The notes below the pieces were generated by a model. The model saw only the letters and a list, made by a program, of their open reading frames with translations, ran no database searches and was not told the origin of the DNA. A program made the position numbers and the translations under genes. From assembly GCA_029222685.1 (NCBI GenBank), contig JARHVB010000083.1, positions 1 through 64,000 on the forward strand: a stretch of 64,000 nt of DNA, in the 5' to 3' direction. This document shows, piece by piece, positions 50,841 through 59,641 of the stretch. The stretch is from Terripilifer ovatus (GTDB lineage: Bacteria > Pseudomonadota > Alphaproteobacteria > Rhizobiales > Beijerinckiaceae). Every line of letters starts with the position of its first letter. The stretch's first letter is position 1.

Positions 50841-51620
50841 TCAAGCCCGCTTGAACAGACCCGCCGGCAGCGAGCCCTGGTCCGCGAGTTCCTTCGCCGC
50901 GGCGTCAAAGCCCTGCCACGCAGCCGCCGCGAGCCGGCCGCCGACGCTGACCCGGCGCACGCCGAGCGCCGCCAGGGAGGGCACGGTCATTTCCGGTTCC
51001 ATGACCAGCACGTTGACTGGCTTTGGCGCGACGGCGCGGACGATGGCTTCGATATGCTCGGGCCGCCGGACGCCGGGCGCATAGAGGCAGTCGGCGCCTG
51101 CGGCGGAATAGGCCAGAAGCCGTTCGATGACAGGTGCGATCTCTTTCTCGCCGTGCAGCATCAATTCGCATCTGCCGACGAGGATCACGTCGGGCGCATG
51201 GTCGTTGAGGGCCGCTCGCGCAGCGCGCAGTCGCGCGACCGCGAGCGTGGTGTCGTAGAGTTCCGACCCGCTCCAGTCCTCGACGGAAACGCCGGCAATC
51301 CCGGTGTCGGCCGCCAGGTTGACATTGCGGGCGACGGCTTCGGGTTCATGTGCAAAGCCGTTTTCGAAGTCGGCATTGATCGGCAGGTCGGTCGCCGCGC
51401 AAAGCTGGCGAAGGTGCGCCAGCTTCTCGTCGAGGGCGACCTTGTAATCGGTGCGGCCAAGCGACCAGGCGAAGCCGGCGCTGGTGCTGGCGAGCGCGGA
51501 GAAACCGAGCTTTTCAAGCCGTTTGAGGCTGCCGAGATCCCACGGGTTGGGCAGGGTGAAGCAACCGCTCTGATGCAGGCGGATGAACGCTTGTCTCTTC
51601 TCGGCGACAGTGATCGTCAT
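50841..51620 (-). CDS. Isocitrate lyase/PEP mutase family protein
   Basis: 259 residues, a TIM-barrel enzyme. Seen: CFTLPNPWDLGSLKRLEKLG, LPINADFENGFAHEPEAVAR (metal-binding acidic region), GVSVEDWSGSELYDTTLAVA and NVLVMEPEMTVPSLAALGVR. The KKCGH motif of true isocitrate lyases is absent, so it fits the short PEP mutase/oxaloacetate-decarboxylase-like branch acting on C-C or C-P bonds of small 2-keto compounds. The intact partner of the remnant at 48221. Stop and start are both clean. Confidence 0.85.
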   Translation of the reverse strand: MTITVAEKRQAFIRLHQSGCFTLPNPWDLGSLKRLEKLGFSALASTSAGFAWSLGRTDYKVALDEKLAHLRQLCAATDLPINADFENGFAHEPEAVARNVNLAADTGIAGVSVEDWSGSELYDTTLAVARLRAARAALNDHAPDVILVGRCELMLHGEKEIAPVIERLLAYSAAGADCLYAPGVRRPEHIEAIVRAVAPKPVNVLVMEPEMTVPSLAALGVRRVSVGGRLAAAAWQGFDAAAKELADQGSLPAGLFKRA

Positions 51621-51793
51621 GGAAACCTCGGACGCGAAAACCGAATGCGATCAATAGCAGAAGGAGATGGCGGATCGAAGGCCAGGGCCAGAGACTTTCG
51701 TGCAAATCTGTTTTGCGCCTGAAGCTTGTCTTGCTGCCAGCACAGGGCACTCCTACAATTGCCGTAGCATGGATGCACGAGACAGGTGATCAA

Positions 51794-52276
51794 ATGAGTG
51801 CGCCTAAAGGCGATGTCCCCACCTTGGCGGAATGGGCAGGCGGCGATGCAGTTTTCGGGAAACTGACCAAGCGCTTCTACGAAAAAGTTCCGGATGATCC
51901 GGTGCTTGAGCCGGTGTTCAGGAATATGAACCCGGACCATGCCCATCATGTGTCGCAGTTCGTGGCGGAAGTGTTCGGCGGCGCCAAGAGCTACAGCGAG
52001 AACGGCGGCTCCCACGCCGACATGGTCTCTCACCATCTCGGGCGTCACCTCACCGAAGCGCAGCGCCGGCGCTGGCTGGCGCTGATGCTGGAGACGGCCG
52101 ACGAGGTCGGACTGCCGGACGATCCGGAGTTTCGTTCCGCGCTGGTCGGCTATCTCGAATGGGGCACGCGTATCGCGGTGATCAACTCGCGCGACGGCGT
52201 CACTGCGCCGCCGCCGGGCACGCCGATGCCGTGCTGGGACTGGGGCGCCACCGGCGGACCTTATCGGGGCGATTGA
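51794..52276 (+). CDS. Group II-like truncated haemoglobin
   Basis: 160 residues. It is a two-over-two globin: VPTLAEWAGGDAVFGKLTKR, FYEKVPDDPVLEPVFRNMNP, then GGSHADMVSHHLGRHLTEAQ with the candidate proximal histidine at 80-81 and RRRWLALM with the group II tryptophan near 94. The C-terminal 35 residues (SRDGVTAPPPGTPMPCWDWG) are an extension also seen in alphaproteobacterial relatives. Roles are oxygen/NO chemistry. ATG 51794 has aggtgatcaa before it; ATG 51773 is less likely. Confidence 0.86.
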   Translation: MSAPKGDVPTLAEWAGGDAVFGKLTKRFYEKVPDDPVLEPVFRNMNPDHAHHVSQFVAEVFGGAKSYSENGGSHADMVSHHLGRHLTEAQRRRWLALMLETADEVGLPDDPEFRSALVGYLEWGTRIAVINSRDGVTAPPPGTPMPCWDWGATGGPYRGD

Positions 52277-52382
52277 GGCAGGGACAATGCGAGTGCCCGA
52301 CTGCCTGGTGTTGAGGACATCATCGCGCAGCGGCGAAACTTTCGGACGTGTAAAATCGAAACAGCACGCGTTATAAGAATAT

Positions 52383-53261
52383 ATGGGATTCGGGGTCTTC
52401 ATCCATCGCTCAGATTCGATCTACGACGACAGCCCGGCTGAACGATATCAGTTCCCCAGGCAATATCTTAGTCGCGCCGAAGCATGCGTGGGTGACTGGA
52501 TCATCTACTATGAGCCGAGCAAGGTGGCGGAGACGCGTGGTTACTTTGCCGTGGCAAAGGTTGAAAATGTAATTTCAGATCCTAAGGCGACAGGCATGTT
52601 CCTCGCCTTAATTGAACCAGGTAGCTATCTTGATTTCACAAATCCCGTAGCGTTTAACGGCAGAGACGGCTTAGCCGAGCGCGACATTTCTGGTCGCGCG
52701 CAATGGTCAGTCAGACCACTTTCACCCGGTGATTTCTCTCGCATCACAGCGTTAGGGTTCAACGAAGGCGAGCCGTTGCTACCGCGTGTCGGTGAAACCA
52801 TTCCTGCCTTTGGCTTTGAGGAAGAGCAGGTTCCATTTGTGTTTGAGCAGAGCCGCGATCGGATCAGTTACATCTCGTCTCGCATCGTGCGAGATCGCAT
52901 TTTTCGCCGCAACGTTTTGCGCGCCTATGATGCGCGCTGTGCCATAACCGGGCTCAAGCTTATAAATGGCGATGGTCGCGCGGAAGTTGCCGCTGCGCAT
53001 GTCCGGCCAGTGGAAGCGAATGGTCCCGATATCCTTAGTAATGGCATAGCTTTATCTGGTACAGCGCACTGGATGTTCGATAGGGGTCTCATCAGCCTCG
53101 CAGATGATCTCGAGATTCTTGTTTCGCGACACGTCAACGATCCTGATGGTGTCTGGTCCTTTATCAACAAGGCCGGTCGAGCTTTTGCGCCTCAGCGAGC
53201 AGCGGAACGTCCGCATCCGCGTTTTCTGCAATGGCATCGCGAAAACTGTTTCAAACATTGA
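52383..53261 (+). CDS. HNH endonuclease with N-terminal reader-like domain
   Basis: 292 residues. C-terminal HNH_2 module: YDARCAITG near 182-190, AAHVRPVEANG with H206, ILSNGIALSGTAHWMFDRG with N220 and H229. The N-terminal 110 residues (VGDWIIYYEPSKVAETRGYF, VAKVENVISDP) look like an EVE/PUA-type fold, which in other proteins reads modified bases. Thus a modification-dependent restriction nuclease is plausible but unproven. The gene has no ribosome site and is clearly AT-richer than its neighbours, signs of recent transfer. No methyltransferase is adjacent. Confidence 0.75.
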   Translation: MGFGVFIHRSDSIYDDSPAERYQFPRQYLSRAEACVGDWIIYYEPSKVAETRGYFAVAKVENVISDPKATGMFLALIEPGSYLDFTNPVAFNGRDGLAERDISGRAQWSVRPLSPGDFSRITALGFNEGEPLLPRVGETIPAFGFEEEQVPFVFEQSRDRISYISSRIVRDRIFRRNVLRAYDARCAITGLKLINGDGRAEVAAAHVRPVEANGPDILSNGIALSGTAHWMFDRGLISLADDLEILVSRHVNDPDGVWSFINKAGRAFAPQRAAERPHPRFLQWHRENCFKH

Positions 53262-53324
53262 AGCGACGCGGTATCGCCGGGGCTTAAAAGCAGTTAACGC
53301 CGTCCATCAATCAGGAAACACACC

Positions 53325-53807
53325 GTGTACGAGATCACTCTTGCCGGCAGCGCCGACATCGACGGCATCACCGCGCTGCTGCAAGCCAACTCGCCTTCGC
53401 AGGGCGGCTCTCTGACCGGCGCGTTTCCACGCGACAAGGTGGCCGATATGGTTGCTGGCGGCGTGGTGATGGTTGCACATCGCGACCGACGCGTCGTCGG
53501 TGTGCTGTTCAGCGCTGCGAAGGAGGATGATGCGCCGCCGGTCGTGCACGCGATGCTGGCGGCTTGGCCGGGACAACCCGACGCCTACACCTATGGCCCT
53601 GTCTGCATCGCCGATAGCGAACGCGGGCAGGGCCTGCTGGCGCAGCTCTACGCGGCGCTGCAGCGGCATTATCCCGGCCGCGAAGCCATCCTGTTCATCC
53701 GCCGCGACAACGCCGCATCGCTGCGCGCGCATGCGCGCCTCGGCATGCACGAGGTGGCGCGGTTTGGTCTCGACGGCGTCGATTATGCCGTCTTCAGCGA
53801 TCGTTAG
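53325..53807 (+). CDS. GNAT family N-acetyltransferase
   Basis: 160 residues with the GNAT fold: TYGPVCIADSERGQGLLAQL (acetyl-CoA loop, about 95-107) and RDNAASLRAHARLGMHEV, the usual last helix. It transfers an acetyl group to an unknown amine. The start is GTG 53325 (aggaaacacacc upstream), since the translation begins YEITLAGSADIDGITALLQA. Follows the HNH gene by 63 bases; it is convergent to the monooxygenase. Confidence 0.85.
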   Translation: MYEITLAGSADIDGITALLQANSPSQGGSLTGAFPRDKVADMVAGGVVMVAHRDRRVVGVLFSAAKEDDAPPVVHAMLAAWPGQPDAYTYGPVCIADSERGQGLLAQLYAALQRHYPGREAILFIRRDNAASLRAHARLGMHEVARFGLDGVDYAVFSDR

Positions 53808-53813
53808 ACGGGC

Positions 53814-55061
53814 TCATTTTCGATTCACCTGCTGGCGCGCATAGCCGGCCATCGAGGCATAGCCGCGCACGATCGCTTCGCGCTCGGCATGGCTGGCGAC
53901 CATTTCGATATCATCGAAGCCGTGCGGCGCACGCGCTTCCACCATATCGATCACGCCTTCGGGGCCGCCCTTGCGATTGGTGAGGACGATCTCGGCCGTC
54001 GGCGGCCGTCGCTCGGCATCGTAGGCGGCCAAGGCTTCAGGCACCGGCGCTCTTGAAGCTAGGTGGCGGGCGAGGGCGCGCGCGTCGAGAATGGCCTGGC
54101 TGGCGCCGTTGCTGCCGACCGGATACATCGGATGCGCCGCGTCGCCGAGCAGGGTTATGCGACCGAAAGACCAGCGCGGCAGCGGTTCACGGTCGCAGGC
54201 GGGATATTCGTAGAACGTGCCGGTCGCCTCGATCAGGCGGGCGGGATCGACGAAGCCGAGACGAAAACTGTCGCGCACGAAGGGCAGCGCCTCTTCGAGA
54301 CGTCCCGCACGGTTCCAGTCCTCGCGCCGCGGCGGCGGCGTGCTGCCGTCACCGAGGCGCGCCATGACGGCCCAGTTGGTCAGTCTGGTCGTGGGCTGCG
54401 ACGGCTCCGCATGGATGGGATAGATGACGAATTTCGCGGCATTGCCGCCGGCGATCATCATGGTGCGTCCATCGGCATAAACCGGCCATTCAGTGGCGCC
54501 GCGCCAGAGCATGATGCCGCTCCACGCCGGCGGACCCTCGTCGGGATAGAGGATCGAACGCACGCGCGAGTGGATGCCGTCGGCGCCGATCAGGGCGTCG
54601 CCCACAGCTTCGATGCGCTCGCCGGTATCGCGGTGCGCGAACGTTCCGATCACGCGGTCTTTCTGTTGGTGAAAATCGACGAGCCGGCAATCCGTATGAA
54701 GCCGCGCCGCGCCAAGGCGCTGCAACACGGCGCGCAGCAGCACGCCATGCAGCTTGCCGCGATGAATGCTGAATTGCGGCATCGCATAGCCGGCCTCGAT
54801 GCCGCGTAATTCCCGCCAGACGGTCTGGCCGAGCCGGTTGGCGTAGAAGAGTTCGCGTGTGCGGATGCCGGCGCTATCGAGCGCCGGCAGCAGACCGAGC
54901 GACGCCAACTCCCTGACGGCGTGGGGCAGCATGTTGATGCCGACGCCCAGTTCGTGCAGCTCGTGTGCCTGCTCACAGATCTCGGCTTCCACGCCGGCCT
55001 CGTGCAAAGCCAGCGCCGCCGTCAGGCCGCCGATGCCGCCTCCGGCGATGATGACCTTCAT
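53814..55061 (-). CDS. FAD-dependent monooxygenase (PhzS-like)
   Basis: 415 residues, class A flavin monooxygenase. The FAD motif is IIAGGGIGGLTAALALHEAG (about 4-23), DG-type IGADGIHSRVRSILYPDEG, and the GD motif LLGDAAHPMYPVGSNGASQA with ILDARALARHL. The pattern is close to PhzS, which hydroxylates a phenazine, but no phenazine genes are here. ATG 55061 overlaps the DUF2306 stop (ATGA), so both are one operon under the likely control of the divergent LytTR protein. Confidence 0.85.
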   Translation of the reverse strand: MKVIIAGGGIGGLTAALALHEAGVEAEICEQAHELHELGVGINMLPHAVRELASLGLLPALDSAGIRTRELFYANRLGQTVWRELRGIEAGYAMPQFSIHRGKLHGVLLRAVLQRLGAARLHTDCRLVDFHQQKDRVIGTFAHRDTGERIEAVGDALIGADGIHSRVRSILYPDEGPPAWSGIMLWRGATEWPVYADGRTMMIAGGNAAKFVIYPIHAEPSQPTTRLTNWAVMARLGDGSTPPPRREDWNRAGRLEEALPFVRDSFRLGFVDPARLIEATGTFYEYPACDREPLPRWSFGRITLLGDAAHPMYPVGSNGASQAILDARALARHLASRAPVPEALAAYDAERRPPTAEIVLTNRKGGPEGVIDMVEARAPHGFDDIEMVASHAEREAIVRGYASMAGYARQQVNRK

Positions 55062-55711
55062 GGCGAAGCCCCGGCGGTCGACCGCAGGTAAATCTCCGCG
55101 GCGATCAGGTTGGGGACCCAGGCCAGGAAGGAGATCACCGGATAGCTGGCATCGAAGGGCAGGCCGATCAGGAAGGCGACGAGGATGTAGATTCGCAGGT
55201 TGACGGCGGCGATGGTCAGCGCCCAGGACCGGATCATCCAGCGCCGGTGTTCGCTGAAACGGCGCTGGCGGGCGAGCAGCCAGCCGCGCGCGGTGACGAC
55301 CAGCCAGGCCACGGCGAGCGTGCCAAATCCGGCCGTGGCGACCGGCCCCATGGTGGTGCCGAGCGCCAGGACGAAGCCGGTGGCGCCGCCGACGAGGCAG
55401 GCCGAGACATAGAGCCGGCCCGTCCAGCGATGCAGCGGCGGGCAATACCGGCGCAGCCGGTGGATGAATTGGAACGAGCCGACGAGCAGAGCGGTCGCGG
55501 CGCCGGCGATGTGGATTTTCAGCCAGGGCACCGCCAGCGCATTGGCGACGATCTTCGGCGGCATCGGCCCGGCGTCGAGGAAATAGCGGAACGACGCCAG
55601 GGCGAGCCCGGTGCTGGCGACGGCGGCGAGGATCCACAGCCATCCCGGCAGTGCTCTTTCATCCGCGTTCCGCTCGATAACTTCAGCCACACGTCTCTCC
55701 ATTTGCGCCAA
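55058..55711 (-). CDS. DUF2306 membrane protein
   Basis: 217 residues with six likely membrane helices and the DUF2306 pattern: LKIHIAGAATALLVGSFQFI, HRLRRYCPPLHRWTGRLYVS, ARQRRFSEHRRWMIRSWALT. Conserved histidines across several helices suggest haem or metal binding, as in cytochrome b561-like proteins, but this is inference. Coupled to the monooxygenase and divergent from a membrane LytTR regulator, the arrangement in which DUF2306 genes are repeatedly found. Confidence 0.85.
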   Translation of the reverse strand: MAQMERRVAEVIERNADERALPGWLWILAAVASTGLALASFRYFLDAGPMPPKIVANALAVPWLKIHIAGAATALLVGSFQFIHRLRRYCPPLHRWTGRLYVSACLVGGATGFVLALGTTMGPVATAGFGTLAVAWLVVTARGWLLARQRRFSEHRRWMIRSWALTIAAVNLRIYILVAFLIGLPFDASYPVISFLAWVPNLIAAEIYLRSTAGASP

Positions 55712-55872
55712 TCGGCGGCGAAGGACGAGATTGGTCGTTTGTCGATGGATCGGCTAGATTCGCTTCGCGAGTGGTGCGATCGCTGCGCGAACGGTGTCGG
55801 ATCGGCTGAAATCGGCCGCCGATTTAACGGCTCGCGCGAGAGACTGACAGCAGAGCTAACAAGAGAGCATTC

Positions 55873-56613
55873 ATGCGAACGGCTGCCGAACTCGGCCTGC
55901 TTCTCGCAATCGGCGTCTTTCTCGGCGTCCTCGGGCCTTACGGGACGGTGCAGGAGCCGGCGTTGGCGAAATATGTCTTCTGGCTCGTCAGCATCCTCGG
56001 GGGCGGGCTCATCGGCTATGCAGTGGAGACCGGCCTGCGGCGCTGGATCGCGCATGAGTGGCTGCGCGTGGTCGCCACGGCGGCGGCGATCACGCTGCCG
56101 GTGGCGCTGCTGGTGTTCGGCGCCATGATCCTGGTTCTGGGGCACGAGCATCATCTGTTTTCGGCGGTTTTCCTGCATCTGCTCTGGCAGGTGTTCGCCA
56201 TCAGCCTGGCCGTGATGGCGGTGCGGGCCCTGGTCTGGCGGCAGCCCGAGCGTATTGTTGAAACCCGCACGGTTGTGGCGCCGCCGCTTCCCGACGCGGA
56301 GGCGAAACTGCGCAGCCGCCTGTCGGCGAAGCGGCGCGCGGCGCGGCTCCTCGCCATCGAGGCGCAGGATCATTACGTGCAGGTTCATACGGAAGCCGGG
56401 GCGGAGCTGATCGGCCTGCGCTTTTCCGATGCCGTTACGGAGCTTGCCGGCGCCCATGGATTTCGAGTGCATCGCTCCTGGTGGGTCTCGGCGGAGGCGA
56501 TCAGGACGGCGCGGTGGCGGCGCGGCAGCGGCGAGGTGGAGCTGAAAAACGGCCTCGTCGTGCCGGTCAGCCGCAGCGCGGCGCCGGATCTCCGTCGCGC
56601 CGGCTGGCTCTAA
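55873..56613 (+). CDS. Membrane-anchored LytTR regulator
   Basis: 246 residues: four membrane helices in the first 115 residues (AELGLLLAIGVFLGVLGPYG onward), a linker, then a LytTR DNA-binding domain (about 150-245). Marks are LLAIEAQDHYVQVHTEAGAE, HRSWWVSAEAIRTARWRRG and VELKNGLVVPVSRS. The regulator itself sits in the membrane, so it may sense a membrane signal directly. Divergent from DUF2306-monooxygenase across 161 bases. No receiver domain. Confidence 0.85.
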   Translation: MRTAAELGLLLAIGVFLGVLGPYGTVQEPALAKYVFWLVSILGGGLIGYAVETGLRRWIAHEWLRVVATAAAITLPVALLVFGAMILVLGHEHHLFSAVFLHLLWQVFAISLAVMAVRALVWRQPERIVETRTVVAPPLPDAEAKLRSRLSAKRRAARLLAIEAQDHYVQVHTEAGAELIGLRFSDAVTELAGAHGFRVHRSWWVSAEAIRTARWRRGSGEVELKNGLVVPVSRSAAPDLRRAGWL

Positions 56614-56622
56614 GCCAAGGCC

Positions 56623-56700
56623 GCTTGACGTTATGGATCGATTGCTCTAATTCGTTGTGTAGCAATCGATCCATAATTGAAATTCTCTGCAGGCGGACCC
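56623..56700 (+). promoter_or_regulatory. TetR promoter and 16-bp palindromic operator
   Basis: Perfect inverted repeat ttatggatcgattgct (56631-56646) and agcaatcgatccataa (56661-56676) with a 14-base spacer. The TTGACG -35 (56625-56630) abuts it and a -10-like ctaatt (about 56647-56652) lies between the arms. The regulator binding here would block its own promoter. Confidence 0.75.
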
Positions 56701-57384
56701 ATGGCGCGACCCCGAAAATTCGACGAAGCCGATGTGCTGGACATGGCGGCCGAGGCCTTCTGGACGAAGGGTTTCGAGGCCACCTCCACCCGCGACCTGA
56801 CGGAGTGCACGGGGCTGACGCAGAGCAGCATCTATGCGGCCTTCGGCGACAAGCGCGGGCTCTTCCTCCGCGCGCTCAAGCATTATTTCGATCGCGTCCT
56901 GCACGAGCGCATCGCGCGGCTGGAGGTGCTGCGGCCAGGGCAGGCCATCGGGGATTTCTTCACCGAGGTCATCGAGCGGTCGCTGGCCGATCCCCGTCAT
57001 CGCGGCTGCATGCTGGTCAATACAGCGCTCGAGGCGACGCCCGACGACCCGGAGCTGCAGCGCTACGTCGCGCAGGAGACGGTCATGATCGAGGATTTCT
57101 TCAAGCGATGCATCGCTGCCGGCCAGGCCAGCGGCGAATTTCCGGCGGACCGGTCAGCCGCCGACGGCGCCCGGCATCTGCTTGCCGTTCTGCTCGGCCT
57201 TCGCGTGCTGGTGCGGGTTCGTCCCGATGCCGCATTGCTCACCGGCCTCGTCAGCCCGGCCCTGGCGACCCTCGGTCTTGTGTGGCCCGATCTCGGCTGG
57301 CTCGATCTTGCCGGTGATGACGCGCCGCGTCGTGACCGATCCGGCCAGCCTGCCGACACCCATTCGCCCAATCATCCGATTTAG
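56701..57384 (+). CDS. TetR/AcrR family regulator
   Basis: 227 residues. HTH: AAEAFWTKGFEATSTRDLTE, CTGLTQSSIYAAFGDKRGLF. The rest is the C-terminal ligand domain of the AefR/NemR-like branch (DPRHRGCMLVNTALEATPDD). ATG 56701 is right after the operator region; codons from TTG 56677 would lie in the palindrome. The next gene, an MFS transporter, starts 13 bases after the stop, so the pair is autoregulated together. Confidence 0.9.
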   Translation: MARPRKFDEADVLDMAAEAFWTKGFEATSTRDLTECTGLTQSSIYAAFGDKRGLFLRALKHYFDRVLHERIARLEVLRPGQAIGDFFTEVIERSLADPRHRGCMLVNTALEATPDDPELQRYVAQETVMIEDFFKRCIAAGQASGEFPADRSAADGARHLLAVLLGLRVLVRVRPDAALLTGLVSPALATLGLVWPDLGWLDLAGDDAPRRDRSGQPADTHSPNHPI

Positions 57385-57397
57385 AAAGCCCGGCTCC

Positions 57398-58624
57398 ATG
57401 TCCACGTCTTCTGCACAGCCGGTGGAGGTTCCGGCGACGGCGCTCGGTCGGGCTGCCTGGTTCGCGACCATCGCCGGGCTCTGCGCGAGTCTCGTCTCGA
57501 TTGGCTTTGCCCGCTTCGCCTATACGCCGCTGATCCCGCCGCTCATCGAGGCGCACTGGTTTTCGGCGGCCGATACGGTGACCCTGGGCGCCGCCAACTA
57601 TGCCGGCTATTTCGCCGGCGCTCTTCTCGGCCGGCCGATGGCCGCGGCGCTGTCGAACCGCCAGGCGCTGAGGATCCTGATGGTGGTGGCGAGCCTCGCC
57701 TTCTTCGCCTGCGCCTATCCGCTCTCGGTCTCGTGGTTCTTCGTCTGGCGGTTTTTGTCTGGCGTTTCGGGTGGCGCCATCATGGTGCTGGTGGCGACGA
57801 CCATCCTGCCGCATGTTCCCGCCGCCAGGCGCGGGTTTGTCAGCGGCATGATCTTTCTCGGCCTCGGACTCGGCGTTGCGGCATCCGGCACGATCATCCC
57901 GGAACTGCTTCGCTTCGGACTGTGGGAAACCTGGATGGGCCTCGGCACCGTTTCGCTAGTGCTGACCGCCGTCAGCTGGTTCGGCTGGCCGGACGCCGTG
58001 CCGCCGGCGCCATCCGTCACGGCGTCCGGCACCATCGGTGACCATCAGTCGCCCGCCCAGAAAACCGCGCTGCGGGTTCTCTACGCGCAGTATGCGGTGA
58101 ACGCCCTCGGTCTCGTGCCGGTGATGATCCTTCTCGCCGATTATGTCGCGCGCGGGCTGGGGCGCGGCGCCCATGTCGGGGCTCTGTACTGGATCCTCTA
58201 CGGCGTGTCGGCCATCGGCGGCCCGCTGGTTGCCGGCCGCATCGGCGACATCATCGGCTTCCGCCAGACCTATCGCGCCGCCCTGCTGGCGCAGGCGGTC
58301 GCGACGGCCGCTCTTGCCGCCAGCGGAAACCCGGTCGTCATCGGCCTTGCGACGGTCGTGCTCGGCATGTTTACCCCCGGCGTCGTGCCCGTCGCGCTGG
58401 GCCGCATCAATGAAATCCTGCCGCACCGCCACCACGCTCAAAGGGTCGCCTGGAGCTGGGCGACCAGCGCTTTCGCGCTGTTCCAGGCGCTCGCCGGCTA
58501 TGGCTACGCCTTTCTGTTCAGCCATTCGGGTGAGAATTACGCGCTGATCTTCATGTGCGGAGCCGTGGCCCTCATCGTGGCGCTGCTGCTCGATCTGTTG
58601 GCGCGCGGGGAGATGGCTGCATAG
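57398..58624 (+). CDS. MFS transporter, YbfB/YjiJ type
   Basis: 408 residues, 12 membrane helices. The start LGRAAWFATIAGLCASLVSI and GFARFAYTPLIPPLIEAHWF is the clear signature of the YbfB/YjiJ family, with the second motif GAANYAGYFAGALLGRPMAA. The family substrate is uncertain; many are thought to export small organics. Regulated with the TetR gene upstream. The ribosome site is weak (agaaagcc). Confidence 0.88.
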   Translation: MSTSSAQPVEVPATALGRAAWFATIAGLCASLVSIGFARFAYTPLIPPLIEAHWFSAADTVTLGAANYAGYFAGALLGRPMAAALSNRQALRILMVVASLAFFACAYPLSVSWFFVWRFLSGVSGGAIMVLVATTILPHVPAARRGFVSGMIFLGLGLGVAASGTIIPELLRFGLWETWMGLGTVSLVLTAVSWFGWPDAVPPAPSVTASGTIGDHQSPAQKTALRVLYAQYAVNALGLVPVMILLADYVARGLGRGAHVGALYWILYGVSAIGGPLVAGRIGDIIGFRQTYRAALLAQAVATAALAASGNPVVIGLATVVLGMFTPGVVPVALGRINEILPHRHHAQRVAWSWATSAFALFQALAGYGYAFLFSHSGENYALIFMCGAVALIVALLLDLLARGEMAA

Positions 58625-58871
58625 CGGTGCGCACCGCATCGCCGAGATGCTTGGTGCTAATGGCGCGCGTGGCGCGTGGTTCGAGGCTCCGATTTCGGAA
58701 CTTGTGTCACGACTCGACCCTAAGGCAGGTCCATGCTGATCCGTTACTTATCGGCACGATACGCGGCGCTCTGTGCGCGACGGCTATTTGATCCTGATCA
58801 ATTCCAAGCGCGCACTGCGGCTCCTATAAAGATGCATGAGGAGGCCGTACTTCACGAGGAGGAGGCAGTCC

Positions 58872-59369
58872 ATGGATAGGTTATTGGTCGCTGCGATGGC
58901 GGCTGGGGCTGCGATTGTTGCCGGGGCGGTGCTGGTCGAAGCTCAACCCTATGGCCCGGGAATGATGGGCGGCTACGGCCCCGGAAATGGCGGTGGCTAT
59001 GGACCGGGCTACATGATGGGCGGTGGTTACGGTGGCGCCTATGGGCCAGGTTGGATGATGTACGGTTACGGAGGTGGCTATGGTCCTGGTCCGATGATGG
59101 GCGGTTACGGTCCAGGATATGGCGGCGGCTATGGACCCGGCATGATGTACAGCAATAGGCTCGGCAACCAGGGAGACCTGAATCTGACGACAGATCAGGT
59201 CAAGCAATATCTCGAGCAAATGATCCGCAACCCGAATTTGACCCTCGGTGACATCAAGCAAAAGGATGCGGACACGATTGTCGCTGATGTCGTCACCAGG
59301 CAGGGCAATTCGCTGGTCCAGCGGCTCGATTTCAATCGTCACAACGGCTACGTCCAACCGGAGCAATGA
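58872..59369 (+). CDS. Secreted Gly/Tyr/Met-rich repeat protein
   Basis: 165 residues. A signal peptide (LLVAAMAAGAAIVAGAVLVE, cleavage near EAQ) leads into about 70 residues of YGPG repeats (seven counted) with paired or triple methionines, and then a folded end: LNLTTDQVKQYLEQMIRNPN, LTLGDIKQKDADTIVADVVT. Met clusters can bind copper, but that is a guess. ATG 58872 has gaggaggaggcagtcc upstream. The stop overlaps the SHOCT start by four bases, and both proteins share the GYGYGP-rich style. Confidence 0.72.
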   Translation: MDRLLVAAMAAGAAIVAGAVLVEAQPYGPGMMGGYGPGNGGGYGPGYMMGGGYGGAYGPGWMMYGYGGGYGPGPMMGGYGPGYGGGYGPGMMYSNRLGNQGDLNLTTDQVKQYLEQMIRNPNLTLGDIKQKDADTIVADVVTRQGNSLVQRLDFNRHNGYVQPEQ

Positions 59370-59641
59370 TCATGGGTTATGGATATGGACCGCAATGGGG
59401 CATGATGGGCAATTGGGGTTACGGTTATGGATATGGGGCATTTCATATGATCTTCTGGATCGCTGCCCTGATCGCCATCGTTGCCCTTGTGTTCTGGCTG
59501 ATGCGTTCGGCCGGAGCGCATAACGGCCTCCAGTTGCCGCCGCGGCGTTCAACCGGGCTCGACGTATTGGAAGAGCGTTACGCCCGCGGCGAGATCAATC
59601 GCGATGAATATCTGCAAAAGAAAAAAGACATCGCAGGCTGA
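59366..59641 (+). CDS. SHOCT domain membrane protein
   Basis: 91 residues: a GYGYG/Trp-rich head (about 4-24), one membrane helix (about 28-46, MIFWIAALIAIVALVFWLM) and a C-terminal SHOCT hairpin, DVLEERYARGEINRDEYLQK. SHOCT units assist oligomerisation of membrane or secreted complexes. Coupled (ATGA) to the Gly/Tyr-rich gene; the DUF302 gene follows after 86 bases. Confidence 0.82.
   Translation: MIMGYGYGPQWGMMGNWGYGYGYGAFHMIFWIAALIAIVALVFWLMRSAGAHNGLQLPPRRSTGLDVLEERYARGEINRDEYLQKKKDIAG

Noticed and set aside
58733..58882. 49-codon frame upstream of the Gly/Tyr-rich gene
   Set aside because: It runs through that gene's ribosome site and start. The composition is not convincing.
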